From contig OW051493.1 of NCBI GenBank assembly GCA_932521035.1, positions 7,564,001-7,628,000 of the forward strand: a stretch of DNA of 64,000 nucleotides, written 5' to 3'. Made by a program: the position numbers and the translations under genes. A model generated the notes under the pieces. The model was not told where the DNA came from. It did no database searches and saw only the letters and a program-made list of their open reading frames with translations. This DNA comes from Oscheius dolichura. Taxonomy: Eukaryota; Nematoda; Chromadorea; Rhabditida; Rhabditidae. Below, one piece after another: positions 47,701 to 59,246 of this stretch (the stretch's first letter is position 1; each line of letters starts with the position of its first letter).

Positions 47701-50700
47701 ATCAGCCGGTCCAAAACTCGGGCAGCCGGTCCAAAAAAAAAGGCAGAAGGTCCAAAACAGGGGCAGCCGATCCAAAAGAAAGGCAGAAGGTCCAAAAGAG
47801 AGGCGGAAGGTCCAAAAGAGAGGCGGAAGCTCCAAAAGAGAGGCAGAAGGTCCAAAAGAGAGGCGGAAGCTCCAAAAGAGAGGCAGAAGGTCCAAAAGAG
47901 AGGCAGAAGGTCCAAAAGAGAGGCGGAAGGTCCAAAAGAAAGGCAGAAGGTACAAAACTCGATCAGAAGGTCCAAAACTCGATCAGCCGGTCCAAAACTT
48001 GATCAGCCGGTCCAAAACTCGGGCAGCCGGTCCAAAAAAAAAGGCAGAAGGTCCAAAACAGGGGCAGCCGATCCAAAAGAAAGGCAGAAGGTCCAAAAGA
48101 GAGGCGGAAGGTCCAAAAGAGAGGCGGAAGCTCCAAAAGAGAGGCAGAAGGTCCAAAAGAGAGGCGGAAGCTCCAAAAGAGAGGCAGAAGGTCCAAAAGA
48201 GAGGCAGAAGGTCCAAAAGAGAGGCGGAAGGTCCAAAAGAGAGGCAGAAGGTCCAAAAGAGAGGCGGAAGGTCCAAAAGAGAGGCAGAAGGTCCAAAAGA
48301 GAGGCAGAAGGTCCAAAAGAGAGGCAGAAGGTCCAAAACAGGGGCAGCCGATCCAAAAGAAAGGCAGAAGGTCCAAAAGAGAGGCAGAAGGTCCAAAAGA
48401 GAGGCGGAAGGTCCAAAAGAGAGGCAGAAGGTCCAAAAGAGAGGCAGAAGGTCCAAAAGAGAGGCGGAAGGTCCAAAAGAGAGGCAGAAGGTCCAAAAAA
48501 AAAGGCAGAAGGTCCAAAACAGGGGCAGCCGATCCAAAAAAAAGGCAGAAGGTCCAAAACTCGGGCAGTCGGTATAAAACTCGATCAGCCGGTCCAAAAG
48601 AAAGGCAGAAGGTCCAAAACTCGATCAGCCGGACCAAAACTTGATCAGCCGGTCCAAAACACGGGCAGCCAATCCAAAAGAAAGGCAGAAGGTCCAAAAC
48701 TTGATCAGCCGGACCAAAACTTGATCAGCCGGTCCAAAACACGGGCAGCCGATCCAAAAGAAAGGCAGAAGGTCCAAAACTCGGGCAGTCGGTATAAAAC
48801 TCGATCAGCCGGTCCAAAAGAAAGGCAGAAGGTCCAAAACTCGATCAGCCGGACCAAAACTTGATCAGCCGGTCCAAAACACGGGCAGCCAATCCAAAAG
48901 AAAGGCAGAAGGTCCAAAAGAGAGGCGGAAGGTCCAAAAGAGAGGCGGAAGGTCCAAAAGAGAGGCAGAAGGTCCAAAAGAGAGGCGGAAGGTCCAAAAG
49001 AAAGGCAGAAGGTCCAAAAGAGAGGCGGAAGGTCCAAAAGAGAGGCCGAAGGTCCAAAAGAGAGGCGGAAGGTCCAAAAGAGAGGCAGAAGGTCCAAAAG
49101 AGAGGCGGAAGGTCCAAAAGAGAGGCGGAAGGTCCAAAAGAGAGGCCGAAGGTCCAAAAGAGAGGCGGAAGGTCCAAAAGAGAGGCGGAAGGTCCAAAAG
49201 AGAGGCAGAAGGTCCAAAACTCGGGCAGCCGATCCAAAACTTGATCAGCCGGTCCAAAACTTGATCAGCCGGTCCAAAACACGGGCAGCCGGTCCAAAAC
49301 ACGGGCAGCCGATCCAAAAGAAAGGCAGAAGGTCCAAAACTCGATCAGCAGGAAGGTCCAAAAGAGAGGCGGAAGGTCCAAAAGAGAGGCGGAAGGTCCA
49401 AAAGAGAGGCAGAAGGTCCAAAAGAGAGGCGGAAGGTCCAAAAGAGAGGCGGAAGGTCCAAAAGAGAGGCGGAAGGTCCAAAACACGGGCAGCCGATACA
49501 AAACACGGGCAGCCGATACAAAACTCGATCAGCCGGTCCAAAACTTGATCAGCCGGTCCAAAACACGGGCAGCCGGTCCAAAACACGGGCAGCCGATCCA
49601 AAAGAAAGGCAGAAGGTCCAAAACTCGATCAGCAGGAAGGTCCAAAAGAGAGGCGGAAGGTCCAAAAGAGAGGCGGAAGGTCCAAAAGAGAGGCGGAAGG
49701 TCCAAAAGAGAGGCAGAAGGTCCAAAAGAGAGGCGGAAGGTCCAAAAGAGAGGCGGAAGGTCCAAAAGAGAGGCGGAAGGTCCAAAAGAGAGGCCGAAGG
49801 TCCAAAAGAGAGGCGGAAGGTCCAAAAGAGAGGCAGAAGGTCCAAAACACGGGCAGCCGATACAAAACACGGGCAGCCGATACAAAACTCGATCAGCCGG
49901 TCCAAAACACGGGCAGCCGATCCAAAAGAAAGGCAGAAGGTCCAAAAGAGAGGCAGAAGGTCCAAAAGAGAGGCGGAAGGTCCAAAAGAGAGGCGGAAGG
50001 TCCAAAAGAGAGGCCGAAGGTCCAAAAGAGAGGCGGAAGGTCCAAAAGAGAGGCGGAAGGTCCAAAAGAGAGGCCGAAGGTCCAAAAGAGAGGCGGAAGG
50101 TCCAAAAGAGAGGCAGAAGGTCCAAAACTCGGGCAGCCGATCCAAAAGAAAGGTAGAAGGTCCAAAAGAGAGGCGGAAGGTCCAAAAGAGAGGCAGAAGG
50201 TCCAAAAGAGAGGCGGAAGGTCCAAAAGAGAGGCAGAAGGTCCAAAAGAGAGGCGGAAGGTCCAAAAGAGAGGCAGAAGGTCCAAAAGAGAGGCGGAAGG
50301 TCCAAAAGAGAGGCCGAAGGTCCAAAAGAGAGGCGGAAGGTCCAAAAGAGAGGCAGAAGGTCCAAAAGAGAGGCGGAAGGTCCAAAAGAGAGGCGGAAGG
50401 TCCAAAAGAGAGGCCGAAGGTCCAAAAGAGAGGCGGAAGGTCCAAAAGAGAGGCAGAAGGTCCAAAACACGGGCAGCCGATACAAAACACGGGCAGCCGA
50501 TACAAAACTCGATCAGCCGGACCAAAACTTGATCAGCCGGTCCAAAACACGGGCAGCCGATCCAAAAGAAAGGCAGAAGGTCCAAAAGAGAGGCAGAAGG
50601 TCCAAAAGAGAGGCGGAAGGTCCAAAAGAGAGGCGGAAGGTCCAAAAGAGAGGCGGAAGGTCCAAAAGAGAGGCCGAAGGTCCAAAAGAGAGGCGGAAGG

Positions 50701-53700
50701 TCCAAAAGAGAGGCGGAAGGTCCAAAAGAGAGGCAGAAGGTCCAAAACACGGGCAGCCGATACAAAACTCGATCAGCCGGTCCAAAACTTGATCAGCCGG
50801 TCCAAAACTCGGGCAGCCAATCCAAAAGAAAGGCAGAAGGTACAAAACTCGATCAGAAGGTCCAAAACTCGATCAGCCGGTCCAAAACTTGATCAGCCGG
50901 TCCAAAACTCGGGCAGCCGGTCCAAAAAAAAAGGCAGAAGGTCCAAAACAGGGGCAGCCGATCCAAAAGAAAGGCAGAAGGTCCAAAAGAGAGGCGGAAG
51001 GTCCAAAAGAGAGGCAGAAGGTCCAAAAGAGAGGCGGAAGCTCCAAAAGAGAGGCAGAAGGTCCAAAAGAGAGGCAGAAGGTCCAAAAGAGAGGCGGAAG
51101 GTCCAAAAGAGAGGCAGAAGGTCCAAAAGAGAGGCGGAAGGTCCAAAAGAGAGGCAGAAGGTCCAAAAGAGAGGCAGAAGGTCCAAAAGAGAGGCAGAAG
51201 GTCCAAAACAGGGGCAGCCGATCCAAAAGAAAGGCAGAAGGTCCAAAAGAGAGGCAGAAGGTCCAAAAGAGAGGCGGAAGGTCCAAAAGAGAGGCAGAAG
51301 GTCCAAAAGAGAGGCAGAAGGTCCAAAAGAGAGGCGGAAGGTCCAAAAGAGAGGCAGAAGGTCCAAAAAAAAAGGCAGAAGGTCCAAAACAGGGGCAGCC
51401 GATCCAAAAAAAAGGCAGAAGGTCCAAAACTCGGGCAGTCGGTATAAAACTCGATCAGCCGGTCCAAAAGAAAGGCAGAAGGTCCAAAACTCGATCAGCC
51501 GGACCAAAACTTGATCAGCCGGTCCAAAACACGGGCAGCCAATCCAAAAGAAAGGCAGAAGGTCCAAAACTTGATCAGCCGGACCAAAACTTGATCAGCC
51601 GGTCCAAAACACGGGCAGCCAATCCAAAAGAAAGGCAGAAGGTCCAAAAGAAAGGCAGAAGGTCCAAAACTCGGGCAGCCGGTCCAAAAAAAAAGGCAGA
51701 AGGTCCAAAACAGGGGCAGCCGATCCAAAAAAAAGGCAGAAGGTCCAAAACTCGGGCAGCCGATCCAAAACTTGATCAGCCGGTCCAAAACACGGGCAGC
51801 CGATCCAAAAGAAAGGCAGAAGGTCCAAAACTCGGGCAGCCGGTCCAAAAAAAAAAGGCAGATGGTCCAAAACCCGATCAGCCGGTCCAAAACACGGGCA
51901 ACCGGTCCAAAAGAGAGGCCGATACAAAACTCGATCAGCCGATCCAAAACTTGATCAGCCGGTCCAAAACACGGGCAACCGGTCCAAAAGAGAGGCCGAT
52001 ACAAAACTCGATCAGCCGGTCCAAAACACGGGCAACCGGTCCAAAACTTGATCAGCCGGTCCAAAACACGGGCAACCGGTCCAAAAGAGAGGCCGATACA
52101 AAACTCGATCAGCCGGTCCAAAACTTGATCAGCCGGTCCAAAACTTGATCAGCCGGTCCAAAACACGGGCAACCGGTCCAAAAGAGAGGCCGATACAAAA
52201 CTCGATCAGCCGGTCCAAAACTTGATCAGCCGGTCCAAAACTTGATCAGCCGGTCCAAAACACGGGCAACCGGTCCAAAAGAGAGGCCGATACAAAACTC
52301 GATCAGCCGGTCCAAAACTTGATCAGCCGGTCCAAAACTTGATCAGCCGGTCCAAAACACGGGCAGCCGATCCAAAAGAAAGGCAGAAGGTCCAAAACCC
52401 GATCAGCCGGTCCAAAACACGGGCAGCCGATACAAAAGAAAGGCAGAAGGTCCAAAACCCGATCAGCCGGTCCAAAACACGGGCAGCCGATCCAAAAGAA
52501 AGGCAGAAGGTCCAAAACTCGATCAACCGGTCCAAAACACGGGCAGCCGATACAAAACTCGATCAGCCGGTCCAAAACTTGATCAGCCGGTCCAAAACAC
52601 GGGCAGCCGGTCCAAAACACGGGCAGCCGATCCAAAAGAGAGGCGGAAGGTCCAAAACTTGATCAGCCGGTCCAAAACTCGGGCAGCCGATACAAAACTC
52701 GATCAGCCGGTCCAAAACTTGATCAGCCGGTCCAAAACACGGGCAGCCGGTCCAAAAGAAAGGCAGAAGGTCCAAAACTCGATCAGCCGGTCCAAAACTC
52801 GGGCAGCCGATCCAAAAGAAAGGCAGAAGGTCCAAAACCCGATCAGCCGGTCCAAAACACGGGCAACCGGTCCAAAAGAAAGGCAGAAGGTCCAAAACTC
52901 GATCAGCCGGTCCAAAACTCGGGCAGCCGATCCAAAACTCGATCAGCCGGTCCAAAACACGGGCAGCCGGTCCAAAAGAAAGGCAGAAGGTCCAAAACTC
53001 GATCAGCCGGTCCAAAACTTGATCAGCCGGTCCAAAACACGGGCAGCCGATCCAAAAGAAAGGCAGAAGGTCCAAAACTCGGGCAACCGGTCCAAAAGAG
53101 AACCGGAAGGTCCAAAAGAGAGGCCGATACAAAACTCGATCAGCCGGTCCAAAACTTGATCAGCCGGTCCAAAACTTGATCAGCCGGTCCAAAACTTGAT
53201 CAGCCGGTCCAAAACACGGGCAGCCGGTCCAAAACACGGGCAGCCGATCCAAAAGAAAGGCAGAAGGTCCAAAACACGGGCAGCCAATCCAAAACTCGAT
53301 CAGCCGGTCGAAAACTCGATCAGAAGGTCCAAAAGAGAGGCAGAAGGTCCAAAACTCGATCAGAAGGTCCAAAACTCGGGCAGAAGGTCCAAAACTCGAT
53401 CAGCCGATCCAAAACTCGATCAGCCGGTCCAAAACTTGATCAGCCGGTCGAAAACACGGGCAGCCGATACAAAACTCGATTAGCCGGTCCAAAAGAGAGG
53501 CGGAAGGTCCAAAACTCGATCAGCCGGTCCAAAACACGGGTCCAAAACCCGGGCAGCCGGTCCAAAACTCGATCAGCCGGTCCAAAACACGGGCAGCCGG
53601 TCCAAAACACGGGCAGCCGGTCCAAAACACGGGCAGCCGGTCCAAAACCCGGGCAGCCGGTCCAAAACTCGATCAGAAGGTCCAAAACTCGATCAGCCGG

Positions 53701-53975
53701 TCCAAAACCCGGGCAGCCGGTCCAAAACTCGATCAGAAGGTCCAAAACTCGATCAGCCGGTCCAAAACCCGGGCAGCCGGTCCAAAACTCGATCAGCCGG
53801 TCCAAAACTCGATCAGCCGGTCCAAAACACGGGCTGCCGGTCCAAAACTCGATCAGCCGGTCCAAAACTCGATCAGCCGGTCCAAAACTCGATCAGCCGG
53901 TCCAAAACACGGGCTGCCGGTCCAAAACTCGATCAGAAGGTCCAAAACTCGATCAGCCGGTCCAAAACCCGGGCA
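41715..53975. repeat. 12.3 kb minisatellite, about 610 copies of a 20 bp unit
   Basis: The unit is ggtccaaaa followed by an 11-base half that takes a few forms: ctcgatcagcc, cttgatcagcc, cacgggcagcc, cccgggcagcc, gagaggcggaa, gagaggcagaa or gaaaggcagaa. The first three bases vary between ggt and gat, or act for ggt. Forms with gatca/gggca prevail at both edges; gagaggc(g/a)gaa forms dominate the core. Some units are 21 bp (extra A), and a few partial units (gatcagcaggaaggtcc) break the register. Large blocks recur: the block starting at 44150 returns at 45614, 49261 and 49545, and the block at 47438 returns at 50529. Because 20 is not a multiple of 3 and the unit has no stop in most frames, long open frames appear on both strands. 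These are artefacts of the repeat. Confidence 0.97.
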
Positions 53976-54547
53976 TTTTGTGTATTCTTCACCTTTGCAT
54001 GTGTGAAACACTAACGCTGGCCTCTTTTTTCTTTTGTTCGCGCTACCTTCATCGAAAACGGCAAATTCAGGCCAATTTTAGCCACATGTGTCATTTTGTT
54101 CAATTTTTCTCACAGCTAGAAAGGAAAACAACATCTGTTCAATTTCTTCACTGAAAACTTCAGAATACGGCCTTCTAGCTGACTGGCATTACTGACGGAC
54201 TTATCTTAAGGAAAGGATGGAAAGTAACAATCTTTTGAACCCGGTTAATCGATTCACATTTGTAGCTCGGGCATTTGTGGGACATTTTCGGAGATTTACA
54301 AATCAACGTGGGGAGCACGGGAAAATTAATAGGCGGGCACGCCGCGTTTCTAACGCCGCGAAGTCTTCTGGTAAGAAAAAAAAAAGTACACAGGCGGCCG
54401 TTTTTCGTAAATAAGACTTGTCGAGTTTTCCAGATCTAACAGAAACCCTTGGAAACTTAAATTAGTCTTGACGGGTATTTTTTCTTCAGTTTTTTGGTCA
54501 GAATGTGACCCCTTCACTATTCCCTTGTGGCTCATCGACCGCGGTCG
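53976..54547. other. Intergenic DNA between the minisatellite and the next gene
   Basis: No supported gene. Unique AT-rich sequence resumes abruptly at about 53976 (attttgtgtattcttcacc). An in-frame stop at 54506-54508 sets the upstream limit of the next gene. Confidence 0.5.
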
Positions 54548-55939
54548 ATGTCTTCTTCCCAGTTGCCAAGTTTCACTTTACAAGCGCTGCCCAAGTCGCT
54601 ACCGGCACTGAAAATGGACAAATTGCTGCTCTCTCCCTCCGGTCGCTACGCCCTTCAGCTACAAGAAGACGAGATCAAACAGGATCCGAGACAGGAGAAG
54701 AAGACCCACTACTTCCGGCAGAAGTTCATCCTCCTCGATCTGTACAACCGCCAGTGGAGCATCTACACCTCGCTGGTCGGGCCCCTCTCTCGATCTCGTC
54801 TCTACTACTGGCTGTCCGACGACGCCCTCGTACTCGTCACCTTCTCTCGATATCATGGCACATTGGAACAGAACCTGGTCATGGTCAACCACGGCCGACG
54901 ATTGGTCGAGAATCGGGTGACCAGGAGGTACGAGTGGAGTGTGGATAACGTGCTGGCGGCCTACGTGACCAATGTCACTCCTCTTCTGCTCTACGGGCAA
55001 GGTAATATCGAGATTATTTAATATTTTGCCTGTCCACCCGACAACCGCATTTTCTTTTGAAGTAGACGGCAATTGCCATTTTTTGAACCCGAAATAGCCC
55101 GGGAAACTGGCGCGGAATGCCTTTCAGACGAATAAGTAGCCAGGGCCGCTTCCCTAGAGAAAGTAACCTCTATACTATTTGGTAATACGGTAGCTAATAA
55201 TGGTTCCTTTCCAGAATATCTGCCAGTCTTTGGAGAACGCGACGACACCGCCGGCCTTCTGATGATGGCCATTCCCTACCGCCTGACGCCGTCTCTCGGC
55301 CCTCTTCGGCAGTTGGAAATACCTGAGCTGGCTATAATCCGCTACTTTGTGCCCACCTCCCAGCCGACTGGCTATCCCTTCACCCTCGGCTCGAAGATCC
55401 TCTTCCGCTACACGTCTCACCTCACGGATCTCCAGAGTGTCAACAGTTTTATTGCCCTGGACGTGGAGAAGTTCTTCGAGGAGAATAAGGGCAGCTTCGT
55501 GGCGCCGCACCTCTCCTCCCTGCAGATTTTGACGGTTCCCCATCATGATGGCGGCGGCGGTGGCGGTCTGCCGATGGGCATCTCCGACTACAACGTAATG
55601 GACAATACCCCCACTCGACACGTCTACTATGTCCGTTTTACGACGTCTTGTTTTCTGGTGGATTTTGAGAAGAATCGCTGCGAGTGGATACATCCCGTCA
55701 ACGCGGATCAGCAATACTTTGGCAATATATTGATGCATCCGTCGGAATTGGTACTGAATGTGGCCAACGGCGAGCGGAGAGGCAACAGGACAAATGAAAT
55801 CATTGTGCGCAGCTTTGGACGCTCGCAGCTGAGAGTCAGCACACTGGAGAAGATGGCACTGGCCACGGTGCTGGAAAACTCGACGACACTCATCCATACT
55901 GGCAACAACCACTACAACCACTCTTTGCTATTAGAATAA
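54548..55939 (+). CDS. Conserved-looking two-exon protein of unknown family (possible β-propeller)
   Basis: Exons 54548-55001 and 55215-55939 join in phase to 392 residues. The first ATG after an in-frame stop was taken as start. The protein has repeated hydrophobic strands with turn motifs: MDKLLLSPSGRYALQLQED, FILLDLYNRQWSIYTSLV, RLYYWLSDDALVLVTFSRY, NILMHPSELVLNVANGERR. A 'see a value, report it' pattern of this kind occurs in WD-like or DPP-IV-type propellers, but no catalytic motif is visible and the match is only suggestive. There is no signal peptide or membrane span. An aataaa is present at about 55951. Both exons have strong codon-like composition, so the gene is probably real. Confidence 0.7.
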
Positions 55940-56402
55940 CTCGGTCTTTGAAATAAAATGTACAGTTCTTCTCATCCTTTGTTTGTTTAATGAAAAAAAA
56001 CTATAAACCATTTCAAGTTACCGTAGCCAGAAATGGGCAGAAGCTACATGTAGCTCCTTTTGGTCGACACGTTCTTCTCTTTCCCTTTGTCAGCTTCCTA
56101 AAAACAAGAACAATTGTTCTTTTCATTGCTTTCGAGTTTACTTTCAAGATTTTTCTCAATAGTGTGACACACGATTTCTGTGATTTTTGTTGCTTTCAGT
56201 AATGGGAATATGCTGATCATTTTATCAACAACAAATATTGCAAACGCATGCGAAAATCAATTGTTGAGACCGTGTTTTTTGGCAGATGAAAAGCAAACGC
56301 GCCCCAACTGTGCTCAGCGCAGCCCGCGAAAAAGTGTGTCAGTGTCCCTTTAAAAAAGGAAAGGGCGCACTACAGTATTCAGAGGAGAGACGGAGAGCCA
56401 GC
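55940..56402. other. Intergenic DNA, no supported gene
   Basis: AT-rich stretch with no coding signal I can support. Confidence 0.5.
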
Positions 56403-56644
56403 TTATCCTTTGCAGCACTCTTCCCACTTGCCCGCCACACCGCGGCAGTAGTGCCATTTGGCCATCCTCTCGTCGTGGTTACAGCGGTTCTGGGCACTGT
56501 GAGCATGGCAGTTCGTGTTACGGCACGTCTCGGCTTGGACCTAAACGAGGTTAGAAATAATCTGGAGGAATGGGACCTGGTGGAGGCAGATCATGGCCAC
56601 GAGGAAGAAGACAAGAAGGACGGCAACCTTGGGGGTTATCCTTT
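56403..56644 (-). CDS. Small secreted Cys-rich peptide, 5' end unresolved
   Basis: Exon 56577-56644 encodes a strongly hydrophobic stretch (VAVLLVFFLVAMICLHQ) fit for a signal peptide. It joins in phase 0 to exon 56403-56540, which encodes 45 residues with six cysteines spaced C-x4-C-x8-C-x11-C-x9-CC and a stop. There is no ATG in frame within the first exon after its TTTCAG acceptor. Either a further upstream exon supplies the start, or the gene has lost it. The cysteine spacing differs from the knottin gene at 57331, so it is a separate family. Function unknown; extracellular defence or signalling peptides look like this. Confidence 0.5.
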
Positions 56645-56835
56645 CTGAAATTCGAGAGGAGATTATTGTATATTGGGAGCCAGAAAGAAGAGAGGAAAGA
56701 TTCTTTGAAGGATTGGCGGAGTGAACCGACCGGCTGGCTTGGCCACGAGTCGTCCTCCTTATCAAGGGGATTTTGTTTACTAGAGACCTAAAATAGGGCC
56801 AACTTCAAAAACACCCTGGACTGTCCCTTTAAAAG

Positions 56836-56937
56836 TCCCTCTTGTTCACGATAGCAGAATTTTCTCTGGAATTGGAAAATTGGGAAAAATTTGAGAAGAG
56901 CCAGAGCGAAGAGAGCCAGGAGGAGGTACTTGAACAT
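56836..56937 (-). pseudogene. Truncated inverted copy of the knottin-like gene
   Basis: The minus strand repeats the start of the gene at 57331: the same first 15 codons of signal peptide and the same upstream DNA with TATA box. It then jumps from the signal peptide straight into the end of the intron and the start of exon 2 (FCYREQE). The part encoding the first four cysteines and the splice donor is deleted, and the last part is altered. It cannot make the six-cysteine fold, so I call it a pseudogene. Confidence 0.8.
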
Positions 56938-57330
56938 GGTTAGCCGGTGGGGGAAGGGCGGCAGGGAGCGGTATTTATAGGGAATGGGGGAGAAGAGCAG
57001 GGGGCAACTGCCATCAGACATAACCCTGTCCGAAGGAGATGAGTCATTACTGACAGACTCCACGCATCTTTTTTGGTCAGAACAGCCTTTGTGTTCATCC
57101 TCGACTCTGTCCAAGCTAGAAACAAGAGACAACTGCCAATCCGATAGCAGCCCTGTAAGTCGTATCCGGGGTAAACTTTAGCCACTGGCTGTACCTGTGA
57201 GTCACATCCTTGGTCGGAATCTGTTTTTCTCCAAGAATAGTCAGCTGTGTCTGAGGACAGTTGCCCCCTGCTCTTGCGCCCCTTCCCCTATAAATACCGC
57301 TCCCTGCCGCCCTTCCCCCACCGGCTAACC
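56938..57330. promoter_or_regulatory. Duplicated head-to-head promoters with TATA boxes
   Basis: The arms 56938-56990 and 57275-57330 are near-perfect inverted copies. Each has cctataaatac (TATA at 57289-57296 for the plus gene; 56972-56979 for the minus copy) about 35 bases before the ATG, then a C-rich ccctgccgcccttcccccac stretch. The 5' leader would be only about 10 bases, so trans-splicing is not evident here. Confidence 0.6.
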
Positions 57331-57545
57331 ATGTTCAAGTACCTCCTCCTGGCTCTCTTCGCTCTGGCTCTTCTCGCCTCCCAGGCCTCGGCCTGCATTC
57401 GGAACGGCGGCCCCTGCCATGAAAACGGAAGCACCGGCTGGTGTTGCGTGAGTTTCCTTGTTGTCTTCCTTCTACCATCCAATTCCAGAGCAAATTCTGC
57501 TATCGTGAACAAGAGTGGGACAAGGGATACTGTCGTGATGAGTAA
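57331..57545 (+). CDS. Secreted knottin-like (inhibitor cystine knot pattern) peptide
   Basis: Two exons, 57331-57447 and 57489-57545, give 57 residues. Residues 1-20 are a textbook signal peptide (FKYLLLALFALALL, cleavage after ASQASA). The mature part of about 37 residues has six cysteines in a C-x6-C-x9-CC-x3-C-x9-C arrangement. This is the framework of inhibitor cystine knot peptides, which in animals include antimicrobial peptides and channel-blocking toxins. Which applies here cannot be told from the sequence. The start follows a TATA-containing promoter. Pieces of this gene recur at 56836 and around 60512-60620, so it sits in an unstable region. Confidence 0.75.
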
Positions 57546-59246
57546 ACAACAGTCACCTCTCCACCAGATCCCGCTTTTAATAAAAGTTATTGCAAACTGG
57601 TCTGGACATTATTTGTGATATTCCCCCTTGTGTAGAGCTTCCCTCCCTAGTATTGTTCCCCTTCGGCACATTTTATGTTGGCACGGTGCCCTTTTGTTGT
57701 GGTTTCTCTTTTCTAAACAAGTTCTCTTTTCACCCCCCAGGCGGTCGGCCCCCAGTTCTCTCATCAAAACAGCCAACCGCGGTTGCTGAGGACTTTAGCC
57801 GCCTTCAACCCGTGTTACTGCTCGCCCTCCGCCATGCAGCCGTGACAAAGGGCAGAAGTCTACGCTCTACTGGATTCGGCATCCTAACCAACCAGTGACT
57901 TCTATGAGGAGTAGAAGCATGACAACTGGGCGCCCCCCACCGGTGGCGCCTTTTCCGTCATTTTGGCCCAAAAATCTTACCAGATTTTCCGCATTTTGAA
58001 ATTTCTCATTTGTTCCAATTTCTCACTAAATTTCTCTGTTTCTTTTTGCCCATTTTGAATTCCGTCAGCATTCACGTCGGGCGGCTTCCCCGTGTAGAAG
58101 CGAAGGGTCGAAAGTGAAAGCACCAACGTTTTCTCATTTCAGGATACTCGATTTTACGAAAAAAAACACACTTTCAGAGGGGCTTGAAAAGCTCATAAAT
58201 CCAAACGAAATTCCATCCCATAATCTCGCTATAACAATTTGAGAGGATGACCTTTGATTTCTCTAAAACTCTTGCCCCCAACCATTGGTCTCCGCGGATG
58301 ACGACAGTCTGACTCATCGCAGCTGCTTCCTCGATCTCTGGAGTTCATCAATCTTTCTCCAGGGGTCATCCTTCTCACTGACCCTTTTTTGTAGAAAATG
58401 ATCAGAGACACTGTATTTGTAGAAAATGGCACAGAAATGAAAAAAAAAACGAGGATTTCACCATTTTACACGAGAAGGCGGAGTGACCAGTGAGAAATCC
58501 AAGTCACCGACGGGGCTGTATATAACATCGGCCCCTATTACTCCAGGTTTCCAGTTCATTTCTTTTTGTGTTTGGCTTATAAAAAGGGGAAGAATACTCG
58601 AGCCCATTGTTCAGAAGTCGCTAGATTCCAAATGGTTTTTTTCTTGACAGACTCTTCTAGTTAGGTATTTGTTAATTTATGAGAATCCCTTCCTTTTAAG
58701 ATATTCCCCTCTTTTTTTTGAATTCACGTCCGGTTTATAACAAAAGCTGTGCTGCCTTCAAATTGCTGGGAACTTGTCCAAATTATTATTTGAAAAAGTG
58801 GCACACGAAAAGTGTTGTGGTTAGGATTCTACTGACCGTACAAAAAGCGAGCAATAGAAACCACCTAACCACCGCCTAGTCAGAGAAGGAAGGGAAAGTT
58901 GTCTGCTCTATTCTGTCTTTGTGGCCCACACAGTATTCATCCTACGAGGGGCTCCCGGTCCCCGCCTATGTCCAAACGTGACCTTATACGCCATTTTGAC
59001 TGTAGTAAAGGCAGAAAGTCCAGCGTCAAACAGAATGTTACTTGTTATTTTTGCTGCTCGTCAACGTAAAGGACCCATTTATATTTTTCACATGTCACTC
59101 TTCCCATTTATTTACTGAAAATGCCTGTTCAGAACAGCATAAATTGAAAAAGACTAGGTGGTTCTGCGCAAACCAATTTTAGAAAAACTTTTATCATTTT
59201 CCACATTGTTTTATCATTGAACACTTTATAAAATTAAATTTCAGAA
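57546..59246. other. Intergenic DNA, no supported gene
   Basis: Apart from the second copy of the dispersed repeat (57735-57900), I find no coding region. The stretch 57901-59230 has scattered short open frames only. Confidence 0.45.
57735..57900. repeat. Dispersed repeat, copy 2
   Basis: Inverted relative to the copy at 3205-3395. Shared blocks: gcaaccgcgg (as ccgcggttgc), ctctactggattcggcatcc, and the spacing between them. Confidence 0.55.

Noticed and set aside
45958-48864. 968-codon open frame on the plus strand and similar giant frames on the minus strand
   Set aside because: They are produced by the 20 bp minisatellite, which lacks stops in almost all frames. Opposite strands are open at the same place and there is no start context, splice site or family similarity.
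41715-53975. CRISPR-like array
   Set aside because: Units are contiguous 20-21 bp variants without unique spacers, and the genome is eukaryotic.
55175-55921. 248-codon minus-strand open frame
   Set aside because: Antisense shadow of the second exon of the plus-strand gene at 54548-55939.
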